This document shows positions 12,487 to 23,100 of a stretch of DNA of 64,000 bases, in pieces. A model generated the notes under the pieces. It did not search any database. It had not been told where the DNA came from and worked only from the letters and a program-made list of their open reading frames with translations. The DNA is taken from the NCBI RefSeq assembly GCF_932276165.1, contig NC_063986.1, positions 9,436,501-9,500,500 on the forward strand, read 5' to 3'. The first letter of the stretch is position 1. Each line of letters begins with the position of its first letter. The stretch comes from Plutella xylostella (lineage: Eukaryota; Arthropoda; Insecta; Lepidoptera; Plutellidae). The position numbers were made by a program, and so were the translations under genes.

Positions 12487-12658
12487 TGTAGAATCGTCCT
12501 AATAATATATTATCTTAGTGTTTATGCCCGCTAACAGATGTCACTATCTAATTGCCTGCATCGCGGTATTAAGATTTCTTTTGATACAATGACTTTCTGG
12601 TTGTTACAAATATACGTTACTTCTGTCAGCAAATAGTGGTTTGACTTGGACTTGTTCA
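12487..12658 (+). repeat. 3' LTR of the gag-only BEL/Pao element
   Basis: 172 bp, same sequence as 9663-9834. Its last bases create the premature stop that ends the upstream CR1 frame on the minus strand. Confidence 0.9.
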
Positions 12659-14877
12659 ATAATTCTTACAAGCTCTATATAAAAATGAATTTGCAGCGTA
12701 ATTAGTTTTGACTGCGGGCAAACTAAAGAAGAGTTTACTTCTAGAATTAACGCGAGGGCAACGGTAACATATATTATTTAAAAGATATGATGAATCAATT
12801 TCATTATTAAGTAATTTATAAAGAAACAACTGATCTCTCATATTGCGTCTATCGGACAGGCTATCAATTTTATTTGTATTAATATTATTAAACCTAAAAT
12901 TAATATGCTTCAAAAATTTATTTTGAATTCTTTCCAAAGTGTTTATATAAATATCGTATTGTGGATTCCATACTGTGGACCCATATTCAAGAACCGAGCG
13001 GACAAAGGAGTTGTATAGTTTTATCAAAGTAGAGGATTGTTTAAAGTCTCTACCAACTCTCAAGATGAAACCAAGCATTCTATAAGCTTTACCTGATACT
13101 GTCTCAATGTGTTTATTAAAAACAAGTTTATGATCTAAATAAACACCCAGATCTTTGACCTCCGTCACTCTAACCAAAGGTTCATCTTGCAATTTGTAGT
13201 TGAATAATATAGGTTTTTTTTTTCTAGTAAAAGATATAATATTACATTTTTTAGCATTCAATTTCAAAAGATTATTACTACAATAGGAACATAATGCATT
13301 AAGATCATCCTGAAATTTTTTGCAATCGATTTCACTATCAATAATTTTAAATATTTTGTTATCATCGGCATATAGCAGAAAGTTCGAATGTTGGAAAATT
13401 TTAAATATGTCATTAATAAACACATTAAACAAAAGAGGGCCAAGATGCGAACCGGTGGAATACCATCTGGACCCGAACCTTTATTGATATCTAAGTTATT
13501 TAAGTATTTGCTTACACAATGTAGTGATAGTGAAACGGAGGACAAATTCACCGCATTCAATGAATTAACACGACAAGTATCATCAAATACAGAGTCATTT
13601 TCGAATACCGACTGAAAATAACTGTTGAACATGTCGCTTATATCCTGTCCATTACAAGAAGAATGGCTATTAAAATGCATAGAATCAGGTAAACTATTGC
13701 TGTTTTTTTTAGATTTAACAAAGTTCCAGAAGTATTTACAACATGAATTAATATTATATTCTGCATGATTAATATATTGATTGTAACAATGTAACTCGGC
13801 TTTTTTCTGTCTGTCTCTAAGTAATTTAAAAGTATCATAATCGGATATTCTACCATATCGTTTCCATTTCTTATGGAATTTAAGTTTTTCATGAATTATT
13901 TTAATTAATGACTTACTGTACCAAATGGGATATCGATTTTGAGTCCTTATCATTTTAGAGGGGACATGCGATAGAATAATATTGTTTATTTCGTTATAGA
14001 ATAAGTCTACAGCTTCATTAATATCATCACTAGTTAGAATCTCGGACCACTTAACTGCTGAGATTGCTTCATTTATTAATTGATAATTAGCATTTTGAAA
14101 TAATTTTATTATGCGGGGAGCGTGTTTTAGTATATTAATGCTTAAATTCATACTAATGTTAAGTGCTGGGTGGTGTTTATCCTCCTTAATTAATGGCATT
14201 GAACAACGGGATACACTACACATCATGTTACTAATTATTAAGTCCAATCTTCTACCATTGACATTATCAATGTTATTGTATTGTTTTAGATCATTAAATG
14301 CCAAGAAACTTCCTAATGCATCTATTACTTTATTACTGTCAATATTTTCAATAATTACAGAACTATCATAAGTTGGATCAGACCATTTTGCCATAGGTAT
14401 ATTAAAATCACCCATGACAGTAAAGTAATCGTTCGGGTTATCAAGAATAAACTGTGAAACTCTATCAAAAAAATTACATAGAGAGTCAAATTGCAAGGGG
14501 CACTCGGGAAAGTATCCACAAAAAATATGTAATTTTCTTGTGTTAACAGGAGGGTTCAATGCTATTGAGACTATTATGGCATCAGCCGCTTCAGCCTCAA
14601 ACACTATGCGAGTAGAAGAAATTATTGTATAATTACTATTTACGGCTATAAGAACACCCCCACCCAAAGTGTCACCACGTACTGCGTAGTTGCGATCGGC
14701 CCTATAAACATTAAACCTAGAGTCAAACAGTTCATTATTTGATATACCATCCAAAAGCCATGTTTCAGTTAAACATACAGCATGTGCATCCGTATTAATT
14801 AAGTTTCTATAAAAAATATTAGTCTTAGTCCTAAGTCCTCTTACATTCTGGTAATATAGTAAAAACGTATTATCCAC
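12659..14877 (-). pseudogene. CR1-type LINE ORF2: endonuclease plus deleted reverse transcriptase
   Basis: The polyprotein that nicks DNA and copies LINE RNA. The first ~240 residues form an AP-type endonuclease with N11 (QNVRG), E38 (LTETW), D157 and N159 (GDFN), D212 and H236 (DKHHP). A linker leads to KGSGPDGIPP, where the reverse-transcriptase domain begins. At about 13450-13460 the reading jumps straight to GSHLGPLLFNVFIND and shifts frame. The fingers and the first catalytic aspartate (TDFSKAFD-type block) are missing. The second catalytic block, YADD, and the thumb remain (12659-13432). The first codon is GTG at 14877 with a stop two codons upstream, so the start codon also seems lost. 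The C-terminus lies beyond the inserted LTR element. Confidence 0.8.
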
Positions 14878-15081
14878 TAGTTATTTGACAATGGTCCACA
14901 TATAATAATACGATTAATTTTGAATTACAAAATAATTTAAATGTTTTCTTATTATCCGCTGAGAGATCAAAATGTTTCAACTTTATGTAAATTTGATTAT
15001 TTTTAATTACCGGTGCCCAATATAAAAGGTTATTACTAATCAAATCAAAGAAAATGAGTATATTAACCTTAGCCAATTCTT

Positions 15082-16158
15082 CTACTTGATCTTGTTTAAA
15101 TCAACTTCACTATTAATTACGATAACAGGACTCGTGTCAGAAAAACGGACGCGAATGGAGCAGTTCTTTACATAAATGTACTTATAATTCAACTCTCTCG
15201 CGCGTTTTTTGGCCATATAGAGAAGGGACTTATTGGATTTAGTCAGGTGATCATTAAAGAATATCAGACCACTGTTACCTGTGTAACCTATGTCAGATCC
15301 CTTTAGTCCCTTTAACTTCTTTAATTTGGCCAAGAAGTCGTCCTTTTTGTAGCGGGCCAAGAGGCGCAGAACAATTGGCTTAGGTTTTTTATTATCCTTG
15401 TCGGAAGAAGCTACACGAGTAACAAAATCAACATCTCTATTAATATCAAGTGGAAAGTCCACACGATTAGCCAAGTCCTGAACCACACTCAACAAATTTT
15501 CATCTTTCCTCTCTGGTATCCCAAATATTTCGATATTAGATCTTCGAGACCACTGCTGGTTTTCATTGTCCTGCTTGATCAATATATCAGTCTGATGCTG
15601 TAGAGTGTCCAAGACAGATATCTTTTTTTCGTGTACCTTCGCCTTGGATTCCATGTTTTGGATACTGGATTTTAATTTAGCGTAGTCGTCCGATATAATA
15701 TTTATACTAGCTTTTAGATCATCCACTTCCTGTTTGAAGGTTGCAAGAGCCGAAGTTATGGCTGTATTAATCATTGACGTCATTTCACTTCTGAACTTTG
15801 TAAGCTCCTCTCGTATGATACCTCTAAGATCGGCAGCAGGTGTCGCGGTAGGTTGCGTCCCAGAAGCCTCAGGTTTTTGAAGCTGAGACCGAGTCTTCAC
15901 TCCTTTATTCACCTTCGCAGCTTCAGGTTTGCACGGACGAGAGTTATTATTATTATTTCCAGTACGAATCGGAGTGTTATCTCTTTTTGGTTCCTTTCTA
16001 ACACAATTAGGGCATAGCCATGCCGCCAGCGCATCCGAATCCAATGATTTGTTGTCGAAATTTGATAACACACATTGGCCGTGGAACTTTCCCCGGCACT
16101 GTGTACAATCTAACACGACACCGGTGTTCTCAGTAGACTGGCAGCAGGAAAAATCCAT
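15082..16158 (-). CDS. CR1-type LINE ORF1 protein with PHD finger
   Basis: A 358-residue RNA-binding or chaperone protein of the LINE. It starts at ATG (16156-16158) shortly after the presumed 5' end. Residues 5-52 form a PHD-type zinc finger: C5/C6, C18, C21, H26, C29, W47, C49, C52. A basic spacer follows. Residues ~110-190 are heptad-like coiled coil (for example EELTKFRSEM, DDLKASINII). Residues ~200-290 (SNIEIFGIPER onward) resemble the RRM-like nucleic-acid-binding fold of LINE ORF1 proteins, ending in a Lys-rich C-terminus. The frame is intact while ORF2 is not, so function is doubtful. It lies 204 bp upstream of ORF2. Confidence 0.8.
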   Translation of the reverse strand: MDFSCCQSTENTGVVLDCTQCRGKFHGQCVLSNFDNKSLDSDALAAWLCPNCVRKEPKRDNTPIRTGNNNNNSRPCKPEAAKVNKGVKTRSQLQKPEASGTQPTATPAADLRGIIREELTKFRSEMTSMINTAITSALATFKQEVDDLKASINIISDDYAKLKSSIQNMESKAKVHEKKISVLDTLQHQTDILIKQDNENQQWSRRSNIEIFGIPERKDENLLSVVQDLANRVDFPLDINRDVDFVTRVASSDKDNKKPKPIVLRLLARYKKDDFLAKLKKLKGLKGSDIGYTGNSGLIFFNDHLTKSNKSLLYMAKKRARELNYKYIYVKNCSIRVRFSDTSPVIVINSEVDLNKIK

Positions 16159-16207
16159 AATAAGGCACGTTCGAGGATATAGAGAATAGAACCCAAACAG
16201 TTGTGGC

Positions 16208-16210
<3 letters not shown>

Positions 16211-16238
<28 letters not shown>
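16211..16238. repeat. Homopolymer tract of 28 T
   Basis: An uninterrupted T28 lies between the CR1 LINE 5' end and a tRNA-like segment. Read on the minus strand it is a poly(A) tail for whatever element lies at 16239-16430. Confidence 0.9.
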
Positions 16239-16339
16239 CTCGAACAATATGTCAACTCGTAGCGAAGCCTACGCCGTAGAATTAGTGATCTGCTACAAGT
16301 TTCGTAGGTCTCAGCAACACGGGATGATTAATTTCGGAC

Positions 16340-16430
16340 CGCGCGTCACAGCACAGTTGGCCAAGCGGTTAACACGCCCGGTATCAATCCCTCACCACGC
16401 TTCCTGGCCGCGGGTTCGAGTCCCACAATC
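16340..16430 (+). mobile_element. tRNA-like Pol III promoter, probable SINE head
   Basis: TGGCCAAGCGG (16358-16368) fits an A box and GGTTCGAGTCC (16413-16423) is a perfect B box. Their 55-bp spacing resembles tRNAs with a long variable arm (Ser/Leu type). The acceptor stem does not pair, so this is not an intact tRNA gene. The A-tail candidate (T28) lies on the wrong side for this orientation, so two elements may be joined here. Confidence 0.45.
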
Positions 16431-16882
16431 TTCACAAAAATCACAAAAGATCTTGACACAGCTCCCACGAATATTGACCGCCAAAATAAAAGTCGAGAGA
16501 AATAGATCTGTCTCACTTTAACTCCGCCCAATGGGAGGAGCCAACCCATAAGAAGTCCACAGGTGTAAGCGAGAATCAAAAAATACACCAACTGTCCAAT
16601 CACAAATTTTAAAAAATAATTTAAAAACAATTGCCTTAGAGCTTAGCACACGTCCAACTATCGCATTAGCGTACATAGAACTGTGTCGGGCGTACAATCG
16701 CGCAGACGCTTCCATCGTCTGGCTGCAACAACGGAACGACTAAATTATCCTCGTAGCGGCTGGTTAACACGTATTTGGCGTCGGCGGACGGAATATTTTC
16801 ACTCTCCAAATAGTCGTTTGTCCGTGGGCTATGTTTGTGCTGCGTGCTCAGTTTGCACCCCGTCAGCGCGGTAATGGAGCCT

Positions 16883-17021
16883 TCAGGGTTACTCTATACT
16901 GACGAAAAACGAACGAACGAGAGCTGTCGTGCAATCGACACGTTTAATACAAAGAGATAGAGTCGTGGCCACGCGTGGCTCGCTCTGAAACTAAGGTTTT
17001 CGTCATACAGAGTGACCCCTG
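16883..17021 (+). mobile_element. Family A short repeat, best complete copy
   Basis: It opens GGGTTACTCTATACTGACG and closes with the imperfect inverse CATACAGAGTGACCCC, about 24-bp terminal inverted repeats. The core contains AGAGCTGTCGTGCAATCGA, CACGTTTAATACAA and GAGATAGAGTCGTGG. It is non-coding, about 135 bp. The superfamily is unknown because no clean target duplication could be read. Confidence 0.75.
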
Positions 17022-18005
17022 CACCTGGTGCGTCAACGTCAGCCGCCGCCGCTGACAGTAATCCGCATACTTAGGGTCAGTTCACAGCGAGCGAGCATTT
17101 TTCACCCTTAGGGCTTCAATAAACAGACACAGTACACTGTGACTGCACAGTAAACTAGTCTTCTACTTCTTCAGTTGCAACTGCTCCGGATCGGCAGCAC
17201 AACTCAAGCAGAAATCAATAGAAGTCTCCAGTTATTTTGTAAATAGTTACCACATAATTTATATTCATGCCCTTTGATGATGATGCGGTAATATTGTTGT
17301 GGGGTAAGTATATTGTATATTTTTTTCCAAATATAGAGGAATATCTGCACAAATTGTTGACTCAGACTTTTTCAACAGTCTATGTATAGTTGCCCTTAGC
17401 CAACGGTGGTGCTTGCCTTCATATACCTAGGTCATAAAACACGCTAATAGAAATTCCGACCTATACCTACTGTTCCGGATCTCTCACCAGAACCTTCTCA
17501 CGCACACCAGTAGCCGCAACACAACGGTCTTGATTAAATTCCCCGGGAGCAGGTTCAAAAACGCCTTAATTGTTTTATTGATAAAATACGAGGGCTTTCT
17601 TCGTTTAATCCGTGCAGATCGAGTTCGGAATCACATAAATCAATAAACATCGTTAAGGCTACCATCAGTTTTATCAGTAAAAGCGCTCGCCCGTTATACC
17701 AATACAGGATAACGCGCTTGTTGTTTGCTTTTTAAATTAAGACCAGAGCCGAGTTTCCCACCGCATAGTCACGTATGAATATTATAAGCTTAATTTGTAA
17801 ATATAAAAACTGGATAACTGCATACACGCATTCGCAATTTATTGCACGGCTCTGTGCTAATGCGTTTAAATCGATCAGATATTTTTACAACTGTGTTGAA
17901 ATTAAGTTGGACCAGTTTTTTCCCTGATATCTATATTCGATTACATGTAATCAACACTAGTGCGGGGGTCACTCTAGATTACGATAAACGAAAATTCGTA
18001 TTGCT
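17022..18005. other. Non-coding stretch
   Basis: No gene, repeat copy or RNA is recognised. Composition is mixed, with a (GCC)n patch near 17040-17050. Confidence 0.5.
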
Positions 18006-18146
18006 GGAGGGTGACTGTATAATTATGAAAAACTAACGAACGAGTGCTGTCGTGCAATTGGCACGTTTAATACAACGAGATAGAGTCGTGGCTCGCGCAA
18101 CAGCGCTCCGAAACTTTGTTTTTCGACATTATTGAGTGACCCCCCC
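18006..18146 (+). mobile_element. Family A short repeat, left half of a composite
   Basis: This plus-oriented copy starts GGAGGGTGACTGTATAATTA and ends GAGTGACCCCCC. Together with the minus copy at 18546-18616 it forms an inverted pair. The 5S-type SINE at 18168-18547 was later inserted between them. Confidence 0.7.
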
Positions 18147-18167
18147 TGCTGCGCCACTCGTTGCAAT

Positions 18168-18547
18168 CATCACGACCCATTACGTCCCCACTGCTGGGGC
18201 ACAGGTCTCCTTCCAATGAAGGAAGGGTTTAGGCCTAGTCCACCACGCTGGCCAAGTGCGGGTTGGTGGACCCCAACACAAGCAAGCTTGTGCTGAGAGA
18301 GTTGTCGGGTAAGTGGGCAACCCGACTGTCAGATGTTTTCAAGCCGCCCGAAGGCCTCTGAATAGGCTTAACGACTGCTGCCGAAGCAGCAACCGGGACC
18401 CACGGCTTAACGTGCCGTCCGAAGCACGGAAGCGTCCAGAAAAGCACCACTTGAAATTGGTCACCCATCCAATGTCTGACCGTGTCAGTTGTTGCTTAAC
18501 CTCAGCGATCAGTTACGATCAGTGAGGCCCGCTCGACTACGGACGCT
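18168..18547 (-). mobile_element. 5S-rRNA-derived SINE (SINE3 type)
   Basis: On the minus strand the first ~110 bases follow the 5S rRNA gene: GTTAAGCAAC (complement of 18491-18500, box A region), CGGTCAG, and TTGGATGGGTGACC (box C region, complement around 18459-18472), in the right order and spacing. The body contains the lepidopteran motif GTGCTTCGGACGGCACGTTA. The 3' end reads GGTGGACTAGGCC and CCCCAGCAGTGGGGACGTAA, LINE-like. Perfect 10-bp direct repeats TCGTTGCAAT flank it (18158-18167 and 18548-18557). Transcription would be by RNA polymerase III from the internal 5S promoter. Confidence 0.8.
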
Positions 18548-18616
18548 TCGTTGCAATAAACGAAACTATTGCATGACAGCTCTCTCTGGTTCAAAAGCCA
18601 CAGTAACCCTCCAGGT
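18546..18616 (-). mobile_element. Family A short repeat, partial inverted copy
   Basis: The minus strand reads GGAGGGTTACTGTGGC and then AGAGAGCTGTCATGCAAT, that is, family A's left end. It is the right arm of a palindromic composite whose left arm is 18006-18146. Confidence 0.6.
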
Positions 18617-20027
18617 TCAATTCCGGTCGTTTAATTAAAATATTATTAATTTATTATCCTGCGATCACATACGCTAAAACTGATGAAACATTCTAATATA
18701 GGTACTTAATACCAAAAACCATAATTTGGTCAATCAATTAAGCTATAGGATTTTATTTCATTTATTAAATAAGTAAGTATAAAACAAAAATTACCGAGTG
18801 TATGAATTTTTTGTACACAAGGGAAATGGAAACAGTAATAATCATTATTATAATAATACATTTAGCTTTCCCCGTGAATTATACCGTCGCAAGAGCTCAT
18901 TATTATCATTTCCCATACACATTACATGTTGAGATAAACCTCAAAACAAACGAAAAAAAAACTATATATACCTATCGTTAAAGATAAGTTTTATTAACTT
19001 AATATAATTCTTAACTGCTTCAATTAGAATAATTTTGATTGCTCCATAAAACAAAGCTTTTAGTTAAGTAAATATCATAGCGTTTTAACCCCAAAGAATA
19101 GCGATTATTTGTACTCTCATTACACAGAACTACAATTATCACGCGATAAATTTTAATGAATATATTCGCAATATAACCAAAGACCATCATGGCCTTATTT
19201 AAGAGAGTCGTATCTGTTTCCTCCGAGATTCCACACTAGATAATATATAAAATATAGATCCAATACTAAATAATTAATATAGTACATACAACTTTATTGT
19301 AGTATAATATAAGTAAAAGCTCTTATGCAATTAACGTCGAGACTATTTCTCCCGAAGAAAGATTCAAATAGAATTTCTGAAGTTTATTGATATACCTACC
19401 TTTGATAGTTCAAAGATGGATAGTAAAATGCATCCTCCATATTGGTTAATCTCGTTAGATATTCCTAGAAAATTCCTTTCAGCAACTTAAGTCCTTTGTC
19501 GAGCAAATCATTTTAAAATATTGGTTACGTTCCGTTTTTTTATTATTACATTTTGCTCTAATATACCTGTGTAAAGTATAGGTGTACCTACCTATATTAT
19601 ATTCCATAGTTATTCTGTTAAACGGATAGTGTAATTGACTATAAAGACATCGAAGATTACGGCCGACACTAAATCGCTGCTCGAATCACTTGCAGCTAAC
19701 TTGCCTCATAATTATTTTAATTTATCTCACAGTTCAGACACATCGTCGGCTAATATTTCTTTATCGTTATCTTTTCGATCGTGGAAACAAAAGTAATTTG
19801 AAGCAGATAATTCAACCTAATAAGTAATTACTTTATCGAGTCCGACTTATTAATGTCGGCCGAAGGTGGCAATTACGGGAGCGGTACTGTTCATGTCGAG
19901 ACCAGATAGTGTCTGGGCAATAATAGAAATCTATTATACAAGTGGAGCGACCGGTAAAAAACCGCTAATCTAAGTTAGAGGGAGCTGCGGCTCGTTCATT
20001 ACGAGGACGCGTGCGGTCGCGCAGGAA
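18617..20027. other. AT-rich non-coding stretch
   Basis: No gene, RNA or repeat copy is recognised. Frames are short and broken by stops on both strands. Confidence 0.55.
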
Positions 20028-20150
20028 CCCTGCTCTACCATGGCTAAATATGAACGAACGAGAGCTGTCATGCAATCAGTACGTTTAATGCAAGGAGATA
20101 GAGCTGCAGCCCTCGGAAACATAGTTTTTCTTAAACTAGAGTGACCCCTG
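20028..20150 (+). mobile_element. Family A short repeat, 5' end degraded
   Basis: The GAACGAACGAGAGCTGTCAT block, ACGTTTAATGCAA and the right end TAGAGTGACCCC are clear. The left end is diverged. Confidence 0.6.
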
Positions 20151-23100
20151 CGCCCGCTCCTCCACCGCAGGGGCCGGCGCGTGCGCAGATTCGGACACAT
20201 TCCGCCGCTAACGTTCCCACATTTCTGCGCAAACCGTACACTGTACAGCCGACAATGGGCGCGGCCGCGGCCCGTTACTCGATCTCACACCGCCAAATTA
20301 ATACCAACAACAATTCGCGATCGATACTGCATTCATCCGCCTAATGAGAAACTTGTAGCCGCGGCGCCGCTGCGCTATCGGTCATCGCTCGCGTATCTTG
20401 ACCCGTATTGCCGGCTAATAATGCAAATAAGCTTGTCATTCGTTCGGCAAAAACTTCTATTACACGTTAGTAGGATTATCACGGTCATAGACCGCTGAGA
20501 GGTCGGTAACAAAGACTGAAGCATCAAGTACTAATAGGTACTATAAGTTGTTTTTTTTATTTTTATTGATTTGGAGCTGATGTAGTGTAGTGTGGATGGG
20601 CGCGGAGCTCCCACAGCCGCGTCTCGTTAATCCCGGCTGTCGGCGGCTCCTGCACTCGGCTATTTGCATGGCTCGATGGCGCACACAAAAAACATCTTTC
20701 ATCTGTCCATTCAATCGGCGCTCGCTTTGCGATCGCAATATAAAATAAACCACTCGGCGCTGTCCATCAGGCGCCACACTTTTACTCGCGCCGATCGCGT
20801 TGTCTTGTCTCCTTTCAGATTTATATCTGCCGTTTGCATCTCCGATAATATATCTTTGAGATGTTTTGTACGTGATATGTCTCTAGCTTTTATAGTCATC
20901 GTTATTTCCAGTGAGCTTCCCTCAGCTGTCGACTGTAAGAAGCGCAGACGCTCGCGAAATTTTATGTCTTCATTACTGCATCAGCATGTGAGGCTAAATA
21001 CCCGAGGCAACAGTGCCCAGTAAACATATTTATTACAATAGTCCCTGCACGGAGTGTGAGACTCGAGAGCCGTTAATCCTATTAACTTATTACATTTTAA
21101 AGTGCTCTAATTTCTTCGAGCCCGCTATTCGCATAAAGTTGCCAATGTTATCACGAGTCGACTTGGCGACAACTATGAATACACTTAACGTGAAATCTGA
21201 ATGCTCGAAAAGGTTCTTATTAAGTGGGTTTAGTATTCAAGTCAGTAGTGCTGGTAACGGCGGGTCTTGTTCCTGCGCCTCGTAACATACCAATTAACCG
21301 ATCTCCGTCATCGATCATCACACATCCACCTCCATCGAGAGGTCAATATCTTTTCGTACACTCATACCGGACCACTTCTACACTTCGCCGATGAATTTTA
21401 ATGAAAACAGGTTATAAGAAATAAATTCGCGTCTATCCTCGTAGACGACATTGTAGATTATACCCTAAAGTATTATTTCTCATCGCTAATCACCCGCGAT
21501 CGCCCTTTTTTCACTTTTGTTTAACAGTTTAGTGGGGGGCATTACAACAATGTGCAGGTCGATAATAGCACGTCTAGGACAATAATATGTGGGTCTGCGT
21601 CAGGCTTCCAATTATTGTTAAACGATATGAATTATAAATCAAGATTTTATGATAAAAAGGTGGGTCGGTGCGGTGAGTCATGCGCGCTTTTCTTTTTGTG
21701 GTCCTGGCGACGACGACGGCGCTGGTTGAGATAGAGCTGTAAGATGTGAGTACGTAATGCATTCCCGGTATCGATTTACACGCAGCTTTTGTGTAGTGTA
21801 ATGTAATATATCGGATAATTGGCTATGTAATTCAGCGGCGTACGTTCGGTAGCGCCCGCGCTGGTGGCTCCGCGTAAAGCTGTCGCGTTATAATCGAACC
21901 AATTTATACGGGGCTGGTCCTCGAGCGGAGTTATCGCTCTCCACCGCCACTATTTAGAAGCCTCCGACTCGCCATCGCACTGGCTACTTATTGTTTTATT
22001 GTTAACGGCACATTTACCACTCTAGTGCCCACCTATTATTGGATGGATATGAAATATCGATAGCCATTGTCCCTCTATATTTACTCGTTGTTCGGCCTAT
22101 TTTATTGTCCCGTGACAACGCAACAAACCTGCCGATTAGACAGTACAATAACGCTACGAACTGCTATCTCTATTCCATCTCCGTTAATAGTGGAAAGCAA
22201 ATTATTTATTCTCTACACGCACGTTTACTTATCTTTGTGGCTACCCCTTGACCACTAACTAGACATTGTACAATGTTGTACAACGTGCATTCCTACAGAA
22301 TTGTGTCTATATTGATGCTCCAAAATCCGAGCTTATACTCGGTACGTTACTGTGAAGAATAGTGATGACCATAATCAACTGTGGTCACACGCATGTGTGT
22401 TCAATATAGCTCTATACCTATGTAGTTATGTACATGTAATAAAAACCCAGAAGTGGAAGCAGTATCATAGCAAATTTATTCCCATTCTAATACCACTAGC
22501 TGGTGAATAAGGCTATAAATCGCGTATCGCCGACATAATGAGAACTTAACGACAAATACTGGAAGCGAATCGGGAGCTACAACTCTCCGCTCGACGGTGC
22601 CGCTTCGTTTGTGGCCTTCAGCCGGCCGGCAAATTTGTACCGGATAAAACTGTACAGCATAGAAAATCCCCCGCGAAAATTATTGATCTATTCATGTGAG
22701 CTCATTACGAATGGTACCAATTACCGAGAGGGTTCGATAATCTGACCATTGTTCTGAGTTGTGAGATCATAAGGCCCTTTACGGATTCCTCGCGGGGACC
22801 GGTTGCGCCGACTTTTTGTCCTTCGTTAGCCGCTGAATATATACATAAAGGCCGCTAGTTAGTGTCTTAGTCACTGCATTGCAATGATTCATTATCTTTA
22901 GCGTTTATTTGATTATTTTATTGAGCTATAGCTGCGTCTGAACAGCCTGCCTGCTTAATTACTTCGTACTTGTGAATTCTTAATTATCATTATAACTGTA
23001 AGGTATTTGCCTCTTAGCCTTCAATCAGTTTATGCTCTAGGCAAAGGTTACTTATATCAATATAATGTTGAATAATTACAGTCATAAATATTTTTGCCAT

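Larger units (their letters stand above)
9663..12658 (+). mobile_element. Gag-only BEL/Pao LTR retrotransposon, very young
   Basis: The 172-bp LTRs at both ends start TGTAGAATCG and end CTTGTTCA. Compared base by base they look identical. Both flanks carry ATAAT (9658-9662 and 12659-12663), the 5-bp duplication expected for this order. A primer site complementary to tRNA-Tyr follows the 5' LTR and a purine-rich tract precedes the 3' LTR. The internal 2,652 bp carries one long gene, a Gag with BEL/Pao-type features. There is no reverse transcriptase, RNase H or integrase. Autonomous BEL/Pao elements are about twice this long, so the copy must have been mobilised by proteins encoded elsewhere. 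Confidence 0.85.
9358..16209 (-). mobile_element. CR1-group LINE, split by an LTR retrotransposon
   Basis: On the minus strand the order is a 5' leader, ORF1 (PHD finger plus coiled coil), ORF2 (endonuclease and reverse transcriptase), a 3' UTR, and a tail of TAAA-type repeats at about 9358-9380. A PHD finger in ORF1 is a hallmark of CR1-group LINEs. A 2,996-bp BEL/Pao element sits inside the C-terminal coding part of ORF2. Removing one copy of its ATAAT duplication lets the ORF2 frame run on to a stop at 9574-9576. The copy is defective, because ORF2 also has an internal deletion. A 28-T tract adjoins its 5' end. Confidence 0.8.

Noticed and set aside
20664..21023. 119-codon plus-strand frame
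   Set aside because: No motif, and the base composition of the region explains its length.
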